Shown one piece after another: positions 1 through 7,580 of a stretch of DNA of 64,000 bases. Origin of the DNA: Chromatiales bacterium (ex Bugula neritina AB1) (lineage in GTDB: Bacteria; Pseudomonadota; Gammaproteobacteria; Granulosicoccales; Granulosicoccaceae); assembly GCA_001730015.1 (NCBI GenBank), contig MDLA01000134.1, positions 1-64,000 on the forward strand, given 5' to 3'. How positions within the stretch are numbered: the first letter of the stretch is position 1; every line of letters starts with the position of its first letter. A program made the translations under genes and the position numbers. The notes beneath the pieces were generated by a model. That model did no database searches. It was given only the letters and a program-made list of their open reading frames with translations, and was not told the DNA's origin.

Positions 1-131
1 GCCGTTACACCACCCCAACCAAGCGATCTTGCCTCGGCTGCCGCCCAGCGGCGGCGCCCTCGTTCATCAAGCTCTGGATAGACTGCGTCATACTTCTCGC
101 GTATCCTCGTGATTCTATCTGTTTCGACCAT
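1..131 (-). CDS. ISAzo13-type transposase, N-terminal fragment (runs off the window)
   Basis: Read on the minus strand from an ATG at 131 there are 43 open codons to the window edge. They begin MVETDRITRIREKYDAVYPE and continue into LDERGRRRWAAAEARSLGWG. The 'LDER..RR.WAAAEA..LG.GG' pattern is typical of the N-terminus of ISAzo13-family DDE transposases, as I know that family. The catalytic domain would lie off the left edge, so intactness cannot be judged. The start sits only about 30-60 bases from where a lipase-like reading frame on the other strand becomes recognisable. This suggests an insertion sequence whose end lies between about 132 and 190. The family call rests on one short segment. 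Confidence 0.78.
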   Translation of the reverse strand, partial: MVETDRITRIREKYDAVYPELDERGRRRWAAAEARSLGWGGVT

Positions 132-162
132 GCAACTATAATCACACTGATTAAATGCATAG

Positions 163-933
163 TCACTTTATAATTCGGTAACTTATTGTTACGCAGATCC
201 TTATTTCCCAATACTTCCGTTTCTATTGCCGTGGTATCGACGACAGAAAGTCGAGTGGCTAATGAACCATTATGTGGAGGTTCGGGCGAAAGTTCCCAAT
301 GCAGACTTCCATTATATGGGGCATTCAAACGGCACCTATCTTTGTGCGCGCGCATTACTCGATTACCCCGCCACGGCGTTTAGCAGAATCATGTTTGCCG
401 GGAGCGTTGTGCACCAGTCTTTTCCGTGGCGCGAACTCATGAAATGGAAGCGGGTTTCCAAAGTCTACAATGGTGTGGCTACCGGGGATTGGGTGGTTGC
501 CTTGTTTCCGAATGGGTTGCGTTACCTGAAAGGTGTGTTTGACCTGGGCGGCGCTGGCCACACCGGTTTTAACGTCGAAAATCAGAACCGGCTATTGAAC
601 TTTGACTACGTAGAAGGAGATCATTCGGCGTCTCGGGTTGAATCCCAATGGGCCGCAATTTCCAGTTTCATTGTAAACGAACAGTTTCCAAAGATGGGGT
701 CGAATCATCCGTCCTATAAATGCAGCCAGCCGTTATGGATTAAGTTTTTGGGTTTTTTTTCACCGGTATTTATACTGATTATTGCTATAGCAGTTTTAGG
801 AATTGGATTGAAGCTGGCAATAGTATTTTTCACGTCGTTTTTTGTTAATCAGGAGAATATGGGGCCGGGTATTTACTTGTTGGGTATGCTGATTTATCTG
901 TTGGTCATTCGATTTCTAGCGCTTAAATATTAG
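163..933 (+). pseudogene. Alpha/beta hydrolase (lipase-like), N-terminus missing
   Basis: The frame is open from 163 (after TAG at 160-162) to TAA at 931. Protein-like sequence (ADPYFPILPFLLPWYRRQKV) is readable before the first possible start, a TTG at 226. The nucleophile-elbow motif GHSNGT lies only about 35 residues after that TTG, whereas in alpha/beta hydrolases it normally follows about 80-120 residues. The oxyanion strand and first half of the fold are therefore missing. The C-terminal 70 residues contain two hydrophobic stretches that could span the membrane. A transposase start lies just upstream on the opposite strand, so truncation by an insertion sequence is the likely cause. Substrate unknown; probably non-functional. 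Confidence 0.65.
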
Positions 934-949
934 TTGTATGAATTCAGTT

Positions 950-1200
950 TCAATTTGCATGTGAGTTGGCTCTGCCGCTTAAAGCCGAAAACCCGACTGC
1001 AATCAGTAAAATCACACCAACCAGTATTTCCCGTATATAGGAATCGACGCTAAGCTGAGTTAATCCGTTGTCTAGTAGCCCCAGCATCAGGACTCCGATC
1101 AAAGTTGCTATAACGTGCGGTTCGCCACTGCGGTGTAGCGACTTGCCAGAGAACACGGCGGCAATACGCGGTCAAACAGTAGTTCCGCGTCCTGTGCTCG
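950..1200 (-). pseudogene. Remnant of a ribose/sugar-type ABC transporter permease (RbsC-like C-terminus)
   Basis: The minus strand encodes about 70 residues including IATLIGVLMLGLLDNGLTQL and ILVGVILLIAVGFSALS. This matches the last two transmembrane segments of RbsC/XylH-type permeases, where the pattern 'GT..GALL.G.L.NGL..L......W......G..ILLAV' is usual. Going upstream, the expected 'GAELDAIAAVV' region is recognisable but spread over different frames (DAELL, then RIAAVF), and a stop interrupts the readable frame. No ATPase or binding-protein gene is adjacent. I read this as an eroded tail of a lost sugar transporter operon, not a small gene. The upstream limit is approximate. Confidence 0.6.
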
Positions 1201-1243
1201 GTTGGCAAAACCATATCTTCAGGCCCAATTAGGGTTCACCTGT

Positions 1244-1684
1244 TTACAAGGAGCTTTGTACTACCGAATCTCTTACTTTTCCAAGCATGTGGCCATCATA
1301 TCCGCCAAGTCGGGGTACTGCGGTAACAGGAACCCAATAGAGTTCGAATTCGATCGCTGTAGAAGTTGCGGATGAATGTTCCTCGAAATGGCGCCATCGT
1401 TCAGGGGTTTTATCATCGGTGTTGAGGTGATAAAACCAGGCGTGAATTTTTTCGTGATGGCCCAGCGGGGAGAGATCTTTCTCATAGGATCCCAGGAACC
1501 TTACTATTCGAAAGTTTTCGAGCCCGGTTTCTTCGGTGGCTTCCCGGATTGCCGCGTGGTGTGGGATTTCACCTGATTCGATTGTTCCTCCGGGAATTTG
1601 CGGCTCAAGATATCTTTGATCCACATGATCAAATATCAACAGTTCACGCTTTCTTGTGATGTAGGTAAAGACTCTGTGTCTCAT
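1244..1684 (-). CDS. NUDIX hydrolase
   Basis: A 146-residue NUDIX protein. The NUDIX box is readable as GGTIESGE, seven residues, then REATEETGL near residues 32-54, with the REx2EE metal-binding glutamates present. The family hydrolyses nucleoside diphosphates linked to another group; the substrate cannot be inferred. A start at 1684 gives a short N-terminal strand directly before the fold, which is normal. It lies 14 bp downstream of the M81 family gene in the same direction and is probably co-transcribed with it. No sign of damage, in contrast to the pseudogenes to its left. Confidence 0.88.
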   Translation of the reverse strand: MRHRVFTYITRKRELLIFDHVDQRYLEPQIPGGTIESGEIPHHAAIREATEETGLENFRIVRFLGSYEKDLSPLGHHEKIHAWFYHLNTDDKTPERWRHFEEHSSATSTAIEFELYWVPVTAVPRLGGYDGHMLGKVRDSVVQSSL

Positions 1685-1698
1685 ATAAGCTCATGCCC

Positions 1699-3231
1699 TT
1701 AGGTTCTGGACTGGCTTTCAAATTCATGTCGGGTTGTATCGTCCTCGGCGTCAGTGTGATCCAGTGGATAAATTGGTCGGCGTACGTTGTTAAATTCCAG
1801 CTCGTCGTAGTCAGATGTACATACGCCGCGTCCAGCACATTCGATAATTGCCTTTGCTATCGGTTTAAAACCAACCCGATAATGTATGCGGCTTTTTAAC
1901 ATCAGATATTTGCGCTGAGTTGGCTCCATACCGAGCGCTCTAAAGCAGGCGGGATCATAGGGTTCGATGTGACGTGAGATAACGGCTATATCGACACCGC
2001 CAACACGTAACACGGCGGCGCGCCCCATATTGATAGTCAGTCCGCGTGACATCGCTACCTGCGCTTTGAATTTGCCGTTTGAAATTAACACGACCTCGCC
2101 GGTTAGTGTCAGTGGGCTGGACTGTGTAGCCAGCGCCGGCATCGGAAGCTTGCCGCCGAGCTTGACGGTGACTTGCTCGCCGACACCGGCGTGTATCATT
2201 TGCTCAACAACCTCAGGATCATAAAAACCAAAAACGGCTACGTCATTGAGTTTGGCATCGATAACGGCTGCAAGAACTTCGGTAGTGTCCATTGTGCCGC
2301 CGGACGCCGTGTTGTCGTAGTGATCGAGAATGATCACCGGTCCTGTGCCGCTTTCTTGTTGTGCAGAACGCGCACGTGCAATAGAGGTTGGAAGATCTTC
2401 GGCGGTATAGACAAATCTGGCTCGTTGCTGCCAGGCAAAGTCTAGGAGTTCGTTTGCGCAGGTTCTGGCGTGGTCTAAATCATCATTGGTGATCACTACG
2501 GCAGAGACACCGGCAGCGTGAATATCCGCGTGTGGGAATCCGGTAAACAGACTGGCTGCAAGGCAACTGGAATCTTCAAGTTCTATCGCACGCTGCTGTA
2601 GCTGGTTGTTGGGAAAGTCGTCTGTGCCCTGACGCATAACGTGAGGCAGCATCGGAGCAGTTGCCCAATGCATCACCGGCTTGCTTTTCCCTTCAAGCAT
2701 GTCGAAAAATAGATTGGCGGCGCGTTCGGCGGTGGTGTCCATATCGATATGCGGATAAGTGTGGTAGCCAGCCAGCACGTCGCAATTATCGACCATTTGA
2801 CGGGTCACATTGGCGTGCATGTCTAGTGCGATGCAAACTGGCAGGTTCGGGTGGCGGGCTCGAATGCGCTGGAGAAGTTCACCTTCACCGTCATCGAATT
2901 CGACTGTTGCCATAGCGCCGTGCAATACGAGTAGCAGCCCGTCGACTTGCCCGGCCAACGCGAGAATGCTATCGCAAATATACTCGTAGGCGTCATTTTC
3001 CACACGGCCGCTTGGTGCGGCGGCGGCTGCGATGCCATGTACCATATTTGCGCTTCGTTCCGAGGCGATTTTAATAAAACCACCGAGACATGATGCTGTA
3101 TCGCGATAAGTTTCCAATGCTTCATTGCCGGATAGCGGCTGTGTGCGTCCGCCCGAGAAACGCGCCAGGTCTGTGATGACTGGTGAAAAGGTGTTTGTTT
3201 CATGGCTCATCATTGCGATGCCGATATTCAT
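1699..3231 (-). CDS. M81 family metallopeptidase / MlrC-like protein
   Basis: I chose the ATG at 3231 (MNIGIAMMSHETNTFSP, with GGAG upstream) over a longer TTG start at 3270, because family members begin with this strand. The protein is about 510 residues, the usual length for the MlrC/DUF1485 family. Likely metal-binding segments are SHETNTF, VLHGAM, ALDMHANVT and GYHTYPHID, and the C-terminal domain carries an ISRHIEPYDP-type segment. MlrC opens the linear tetrapeptide of microcystin in sphingomonads. Most homologues in marine bacteria have no proven substrate and may act on other small amides or peptides. The gene heads a likely two-gene unit with the NUDIX gene. Family call is secure; substrate unknown. 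Confidence 0.9.
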   Translation of the reverse strand: MNIGIAMMSHETNTFSPVITDLARFSGGRTQPLSGNEALETYRDTASCLGGFIKIASERSANMVHGIAAAAAPSGRVENDAYEYICDSILALAGQVDGLLLVLHGAMATVEFDDGEGELLQRIRARHPNLPVCIALDMHANVTRQMVDNCDVLAGYHTYPHIDMDTTAERAANLFFDMLEGKSKPVMHWATAPMLPHVMRQGTDDFPNNQLQQRAIELEDSSCLAASLFTGFPHADIHAAGVSAVVITNDDLDHARTCANELLDFAWQQRARFVYTAEDLPTSIARARSAQQESGTGPVIILDHYDNTASGGTMDTTEVLAAVIDAKLNDVAVFGFYDPEVVEQMIHAGVGEQVTVKLGGKLPMPALATQSSPLTLTGEVVLISNGKFKAQVAMSRGLTINMGRAAVLRVGGVDIAVISRHIEPYDPACFRALGMEPTQRKYLMLKSRIHYRVGFKPIAKAIIECAGRGVCTSDYDELEFNNVRRPIYPLDHTDAEDDTTRHEFESQSRT

Positions 3232-3503
3232 AATTAGTCTCCGCCAGTTGGGCTGCGGTGATTGTAGCAAAGACGGATGTTAGATTTTTTTGCATAGTGA
3301 AATCCTATCCAGGGTACTAGCGCGAAAATCGTTAGATACCAGCGATAGAAAAATATATCCATTGACGCTGAAGAACTCAGTATCACTTGCGCAACTCAAG
3401 CTTTTTGAAGTTCATGCTGATTCAGATTTCAGGGCAAGAGAATCTGAGCTATATCGTCCTTTGTCCGCGGACAGCGGACGAATGGTTGGTGTTGCATGTT
3501 GAT

Positions 3504-4040
3504 ATGAAAAGTCAGGATATACTCATTTTGCTGAAGCTTGTTAGTCTGGGGGTAGATAAACCGGCGGACGCGTTTAACCAATCGGCGCGTAATCTGGCGG
3601 AAATGACGGGCGTGGGTAAAACAGAGGTCAATAAGTCTTTGAATCGCAGTATTAACGTAGGGTTGGCTATAAACAGCTCACTTAAAGGATTTGTAACCGT
3701 CAATCGAAAGGGCTTATTTGAATTTACTTTTTTCGGTCTAAGCTATGTGTTTCCTGTAAGGCCGCTTGAATTGACACGAGGCATACCGACTGCTTTGGCG
3801 GCACCAGTGCTGAGAGACAAGCTATTGAGTCCCGGTGGTTCGATACCGGTGTGGCCTAGTGCCGCGGGTGAACATATGGGACAAGCCGTGACACCTTTGT
3901 ATAAAACGGTACCGCAGGCAGTAGCACATGACGACATGTTGTACGCCAGTCTCGCCTTAGTGGATGCTATTAGAATTGGTGGTGCACGTGAAAAAAAAAT
4001 TGCTGCTGAGGAGCTTAGATTGCTGTTGAGTATCAGCTAG
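3504..4040 (+). CDS. Small regulator-like protein, probably helix-turn-helix, paired with a nucleotidyltransferase
   Basis: I place the start at the ATG 3504 (MKSQDILILLKLVSL). A longer frame reaches back to 3387 but the extra residues do not look like part of the fold. Residues about 24-56 (SARNLAEMTGVGKTEVNKSL) resemble a helix-turn-helix, with a 'LAE.TGVGKTEVNKSLNR' recognition helix. The rest is unknown. The stop TAG at 4038-4040 overlaps a GTG beginning the reading frame of an AbiEii-like nucleotidyltransferase. This suggests translational coupling and a two-gene module. Such pairs resemble type IV toxin-antitoxin or abortive-infection operons (AbiEi antitoxin and AbiEii toxin), but this protein is not an obvious AbiEi. 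Confidence 0.6.
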   Translation: MKSQDILILLKLVSLGVDKPADAFNQSARNLAEMTGVGKTEVNKSLNRSINVGLAINSSLKGFVTVNRKGLFEFTFFGLSYVFPVRPLELTRGIPTALAAPVLRDKLLSPGGSIPVWPSAAGEHMGQAVTPLYKTVPQAVAHDDMLYASLALVDAIRIGGAREKKIAAEELRLLLSIS

Positions 4041-4083
4041 TGTCTGCATTTGACGTTGCCAAAACCATGTTGAGTAATGTTGC

Positions 4084-4731
4084 TTGCGCGTTGGATCCAT
4101 CCCTTCTGCAACAGTGGCTTTTGTAGGCGGGTGCACTACAGGATTGCTGGTGACTGATGATTTCAGCAGACAACAAGTTCGGTTTACAGATGATGTGGAC
4201 TTGATTGTGAGTGTGTTAGGAAAATCAGGCTGGTACCAGCTTCGCGATCAGCTGCTCAATTCCGGTTTTACTGAAGCCATTGGTGAGTCAGTGAATTGCC
4301 GGATGCGTCTTGGAGAGATGAAGGTAGACTTTATGCCTGATGATGCAGACGCTCTGGGTTTTACTAATCGCTGGTATAAAGATGCATTGATAAGTGCCAG
4401 GCTATTTCAGTTGCAGCAGGAATTGTTCATCAATGTGGTGTCGCCACCTTACTTTGTTGCTACGAAGCTTGAAGCTTATAAAGGGAGAGGGAATGGAGAT
4501 CCATTAGCCAGTCATGACGTAGAAGACATGCTGACACTTATTGATGGAAGATCAGAATTGTTAGCAGAGATAGCGAAATCGCCTAAGCCATTGGTTCATT
4601 ATATTAAAGTAGAGCTGGAGCAGCTGCTGGGACATAATGGATTTGAGTATGCGATTCAAAGTACAGCGTTGGGGAATCTGGAGCGGGAGCAGCATCTGGT
4701 GCAGAGAGTTCAGAAGCTAATCGATCTATGA
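4084..4731 (+). CDS. AbiEii/MenA-like nucleotidyltransferase, probably frameshifted at its 5' end
   Basis: About 200 residues of a DUF1814/AbiEii-like nucleotidyltransferase. FVGGCTTGLLVTD and RFTDDVDLIV carry the GG(S/C) and DxD nucleotide-transfer motif, followed by MKVDFMPDD (third Asp), LGFTNRWY and FVATKLEAYKGRGNGDPLAS. The main frame opens only at 4078, and its first start is a TTG at 4084 with no clear ribosome-binding site. A better N-terminus (GTG at 4040 overlapping the upstream stop, through ALDPSL at about 4088-4105) is in another frame and ends at TAG 4124. This indicates a one-base change between about 4091 and 4120. The fold could survive from 4084, but the annotated start is doubtful. 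Function as toxin or defence protein is inference. Confidence 0.72.
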   Translation: MRVGSIPSATVAFVGGCTTGLLVTDDFSRQQVRFTDDVDLIVSVLGKSGWYQLRDQLLNSGFTEAIGESVNCRMRLGEMKVDFMPDDADALGFTNRWYKDALISARLFQLQQELFINVVSPPYFVATKLEAYKGRGNGDPLASHDVEDMLTLIDGRSELLAEIAKSPKPLVHYIKVELEQLLGHNGFEYAIQSTALGNLEREQHLVQRVQKLIDL

Positions 4732-4897
4732 AACTCCGGTTTATATTCCGCTGAATCTGGTTTCTAATTCATCTGACATTTTGATGATTTCGGCGGCATA
4801 ATTTATTTAGCACCTGTTAAGATGGAACGCGTCATATTACGGTCTGATTTTTGTTGTTCTACAGATAATATAGTCTGCCTAGTAAACCTTTAGAGTC

Positions 4898-5593
4898 ATG
4901 AACGAACCACTCCTGTTACTCCCCGGCATGATGTGCGATGCACGGTTGTTCCAGCCACAGATTGCTGAATTTTCTCAACGACAAGCTGTTGCGTTCGCGC
5001 CATTGTTTAGCTCTAACAGCATGACCGGCCTTGCCAAACAGGTTCTGGAGAACGCACCGCCCAGATTTGCACTCGCCGGATTGTCGATGGGCGGGATTGT
5101 CGCTATGGAAATGATCCGCCTTGCTCCGGACCGCATCACCCGCATCGCGCTAATGGATACCAACCCGCTTGCAGATCCGCCTGAAAAATCCGGGATTCGC
5201 AGAGCACAGGTGGCAAATGCAAAGCGCGGCCGACTACGGGAAATTATGCGTGACGAGATGAAGCCTAACTATCTCGCCGATGGGCCATCGAAAGCCCGCA
5301 TACTGGCGTTGTGTATGGAAATGGCAGAATCACTGGGGCCGGAGGTATTTGAAGCGCAATCTGATGCGATACAACATCGCCCTGATCAATGTGACACGCT
5401 TAAATCAGTAGCTGTACCCGCATTGATACTCTGCGGTGAGGAGGATCGTTTGTGTCCGGTATCTCGCCATGAATTAATGCATGAGCTTATTCCGGGTTCA
5501 CAGCTCGCGGTAGTACCCGGCGCCGGGCATTTGCCCACTCTCGAACAACCCGAACTCACCAACAGCACGCTGTCTGAGTGGCTGTCGGCGTGA
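4898..5593 (+). CDS. Alpha/beta hydrolase
   Basis: A complete 231-residue alpha/beta hydrolase. It starts LLLLPGMMCDARLF (the HG-type oxyanion segment is LLPGM here). The nucleophile elbow is AGLSMGGIVAM near residues 60-70, an aspartate segment lies in ALILCGEEDRLCPV, and the catalytic histidine is in VPGAGHLPTLEQP near residue 215. Starting at ATG 4898 places the first strand immediately at the N-terminus, as expected. The Ser-Asp-His triad is intact, so it should be an active esterase, lactonase or C-C hydrolase; the acyl partner cannot be told. It stands alone and converges with the Ldh-family gene downstream. Confidence 0.88.
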   Translation: MNEPLLLLPGMMCDARLFQPQIAEFSQRQAVAFAPLFSSNSMTGLAKQVLENAPPRFALAGLSMGGIVAMEMIRLAPDRITRIALMDTNPLADPPEKSGIRRAQVANAKRGRLREIMRDEMKPNYLADGPSKARILALCMEMAESLGPEVFEAQSDAIQHRPDQCDTLKSVAVPALILCGEEDRLCPVSRHELMHELIPGSQLAVVPGAGHLPTLEQPELTNSTLSEWLSA

Positions 5594-5657
5594 GAACGGG
5601 TTTGGCTCTTTATAGATTTTTGTGTTTGTCTGGCACGCGTGCACTATGGCATTATCG

Positions 5658-6662
5658 CTAACCGCTAATGCGGGTTACTGCCAGAGAAATAGTCTGCTCC
5701 CACAGAGCTTTGTCTATTTCAACTTCGGTCACCGGCTGGCGATTAGTACCGGGTAGTCGCGCACCGGCTTGCTTATCGACGGCGGCTTCCAGGCTGGCTA
5801 GATTTTGCCAGAACGCATCTCCGGAAAAAGTACCCGGGTCGAGAAGAAAATAGAATTGCCCGAGACCGTGTGGTGGGCCGTCTGCGAGCTTCAGGCCTTT
5901 TACCTCAGTGGATGCGACACTGCCGGTAACGGCGGCGGCGAGTATTTCAGTCATCAGGCCGAAGCCGAAACCTTTATAACCGCCGGTAGACACCAGTGAT
6001 CCTTTCAATGCAGCTTTGGGGTCTGTTGTTGGATTGCCGTCGCTGTCTACAGCCCAGCCCTCTGGTATTGATTCTCCGGCGCTGGCGGCCATGGTGATTT
6101 TCCCCAGTGCGACTGCACTGGTGCTTTGATCAAACTGGAATGCGACGCCGCCTTGTTCCGCCGGTATTGCCATGGCAATCGGGTTGGTTCCTAGCAACGC
6201 TTTGTTGCCGCCCGGCGGGGACACGACGGCGGAGGCGTTAGTAAAGCCAATGCCGATGAGCCCGGCTTTGGCGATCTGTTCGGTAAAGAAGCCCAGCGAG
6301 GTGCAGGTGTGAGAGTGGCAGATTGCGAGTGCGCAGGTTCCGGCTTCTCTGGCTACATTGACTGCGGTTTCAATCCCTCGCTGAAAGGCAGCCTGTGCGA
6401 ACCCGAATTTAGCGTCGACTTTGACACTGGCTGAGCGTGGTTGTGTGACCACCGGTTCTACCGTTCCGTTAACGCGACCAGAGACTAACTGCAGGCAGTA
6501 GCTTTCGAGATAGTACAGGCCGCAAATCAGGTTTTTGTTTGCCTCTGCCACCCGTACGGCGATGGCGACTTCTTTCGCTACCCAATCGGCTGCACCGTGT
6601 GTTGTCAGCGCCTGCAGTGCGCGTTGTTCTATGTCGTCGAGTGATACCTTGACTTTGGTCAT
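5658..6662 (-). CDS. Ldh-family NAD(P)-dependent oxidoreductase (malate/lactate/ureidoglycolate dehydrogenase or DpkA-like)
   Basis: A 334-residue member of the malate/L-lactate dehydrogenase-like family (the YbiC/AllD/DpkA fold). Supporting segments are AICHSHTCTSLGFFTEQIAK (the catalytic HSH region near residues 115-120), GTNPIAMAIP, and DGNPTTDPKAAL with GGYKGFGFGLMTEIL in the C-terminal half. Family members reduce 2-oxoacids or cyclic imines such as delta1-piperideine-2-carboxylate with NADPH. Which substrate applies here is not visible. The gene follows a carboxymuconolactone decarboxylase-like gene by 77 bp in the same direction, so the two may form a small catabolic unit. Start at ATG 6662 (MTKVKVSLDDIEQRA) fits the family N-terminus. 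Confidence 0.88.
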   Translation of the reverse strand: MTKVKVSLDDIEQRALQALTTHGAADWVAKEVAIAVRVAEANKNLICGLYYLESYCLQLVSGRVNGTVEPVVTQPRSASVKVDAKFGFAQAAFQRGIETAVNVAREAGTCALAICHSHTCTSLGFFTEQIAKAGLIGIGFTNASAVVSPPGGNKALLGTNPIAMAIPAEQGGVAFQFDQSTSAVALGKITMAASAGESIPEGWAVDSDGNPTTDPKAALKGSLVSTGGYKGFGFGLMTEILAAAVTGSVASTEVKGLKLADGPPHGLGQFYFLLDPGTFSGDAFWQNLASLEAAVDKQAGARLPGTNRQPVTEVEIDKALWEQTISLAVTRISG

Positions 6663-6739
6663 GGCAGTGCCTGTGTTGGTGGTTAGGTTCAGGTATGGAT
6701 GGGCTCAATTGGCGCATCCCAAGCCGGATTATACAAAAT

Positions 6740-7120
6740 TTACAGCAGGTCTTTTTCTTCGAGAACCTTGCGAGCCACCCGGAAGCATTCCAGGGATTGA
6801 GGTACACCGCAGTAAATGCCAATGACATGGATTATCGCACGGATTTCCTCGACGCTTACGCCATTGGAGATCGCGCCGCGGCAGTGAATTTCCCACTCGT
6901 GCATTTTGCCTAAAGCGCCGATCATAGACAGATTCATCATGGAGCGGGTTTTTGCGTCTATGGCGTCATCGCCCCATCCGAAACCCCAGCACCAGGCGGT
7001 CATAGCCTCCTGGAACGGACGGGTGAAGTCGTCAGCGGCAGCCAGGTTTTTTTCCACGTATTCAGCGCCGAGTGTGCCTTTGCGCTGTTCGAGGCCTTTG
7101 TTAAAGAGATCGTCGTTCAT
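6740..7120 (-). CDS. Carboxymuconolactone decarboxylase family protein
   Basis: A 126-residue CMD-fold protein. The core HCRGAISNGVSVEEI motif near residues 80-95 is the conserved H-x3-A-x3-G-x4-EI pattern of gamma-carboxymuconolactone decarboxylases. It lacks the redox-active CxxC pair of AhpD-type members, so a decarboxylase, lactonase-like or other non-peroxidase role is more likely. No protocatechuate-pathway genes are adjacent, so a true PcaC role is not supported. It precedes the Ldh-family oxidoreductase on the same strand. The ATG at 7120 is preceded by a weak GGAAAC site. Confidence 0.87.
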   Translation of the reverse strand: MNDDLFNKGLEQRKGTLGAEYVEKNLAAADDFTRPFQEAMTAWCWGFGWGDDAIDAKTRSMMNLSMIGALGKMHEWEIHCRGAISNGVSVEEIRAIIHVIGIYCGVPQSLECFRVARKVLEEKDLL

Positions 7121-7263
7121 TGAGGTTTCCTGTGCGATTTAATTTCAATCCAGCGTTACCGGCCCGGCAATACGAATGCTCCCTGAATCGGGGTGCTGCT
7201 CGTTTGATCAGCCCGGTAGCTGGCCTTGTTGTCGCACAGGAAGATGAGCCAGGTCAATCTATT

Positions 7264-7306
7264 CCAGTTTTTCGGACTGCCACCTGGGTGGCTATCCGAA
7301 AACTGG
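7264..7306. repeat. 43-nt inverted repeat (hairpin or cruciform candidate)
   Basis: CCAGTTTTCGGA at 7264-7275 is the exact reverse complement of TCCGAAAACTGG at 7295-7306. Inside, GCCACC at 7278-7283 pairs with GGTGGC at 7286-7291 around a TG. Only the dinucleotides CT/TA between the arms are unpaired. That is 18 perfect base pairs in a 43-nt element, much stronger than chance. There is no T-tract directly after either side, so it is not a standard intrinsic terminator. It may be an operator, an RNA structure or part of a mobile repeat. Confidence 0.75.
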
Positions 7307-7338
7307 GATCTACTGCGGGCGCGATCTTTTGGCCAGCT

Positions 7339-7392
7339 ATTTTGATCATTTTCGTTAAAGAAGAACAACTATTCGCCTCTAATGATCAAAAT
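7339..7392. repeat. Inverted repeat with 12-bp arms and 30-nt loop
   Basis: ATTTTGATCATT at 7339-7350 is the exact reverse complement of AATGATCAAAAT at 7381-7392, with a 30-nt loop. It begins 32 bp after the 43-nt palindrome, so the two could be parts of one structured element. Function unknown. Confidence 0.6.
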
Positions 7393-7580
7393 ATCTGACC
7401 TAAAATCTCGCGCCCTCGCTACGACCCCAATTCTCGGAAAGCCACCTGGTAGCGCACCGGCAGACGGTGCGCTCAAATTCTGAAGGGGGAAGTGTGTCGC
7501 GCCAATCTGTAGTTACGGTCCCTGATTACCACTGTAGATCGCCGGAGTTACAGCCCGCTGCAAAGCAGGCTGTTGTCTGC

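Larger units (their letters stand above)
7121..7580. other. 460-bp gene-free stretch with strong inverted repeats
   Basis: No convincing gene. It contains a near-perfect 43-nt inverted repeat at 7264-7306 and a second perfect pair of 12-bp arms at 7339-7350 and 7381-7392. Smaller hairpins lie at about 7452-7472 (GCGCACCG/CGGTGCGC) and 7551-7573. It separates two genes on the minus strand. Short open frames here have no recognisable content and look like by-products of the palindromes. Confidence 0.7.

Noticed and set aside
7120-7398. Short open frames on both strands in the gap after the CMD gene
   Set aside because: They coincide with palindromes and have no ribosome-binding sites or family motifs.
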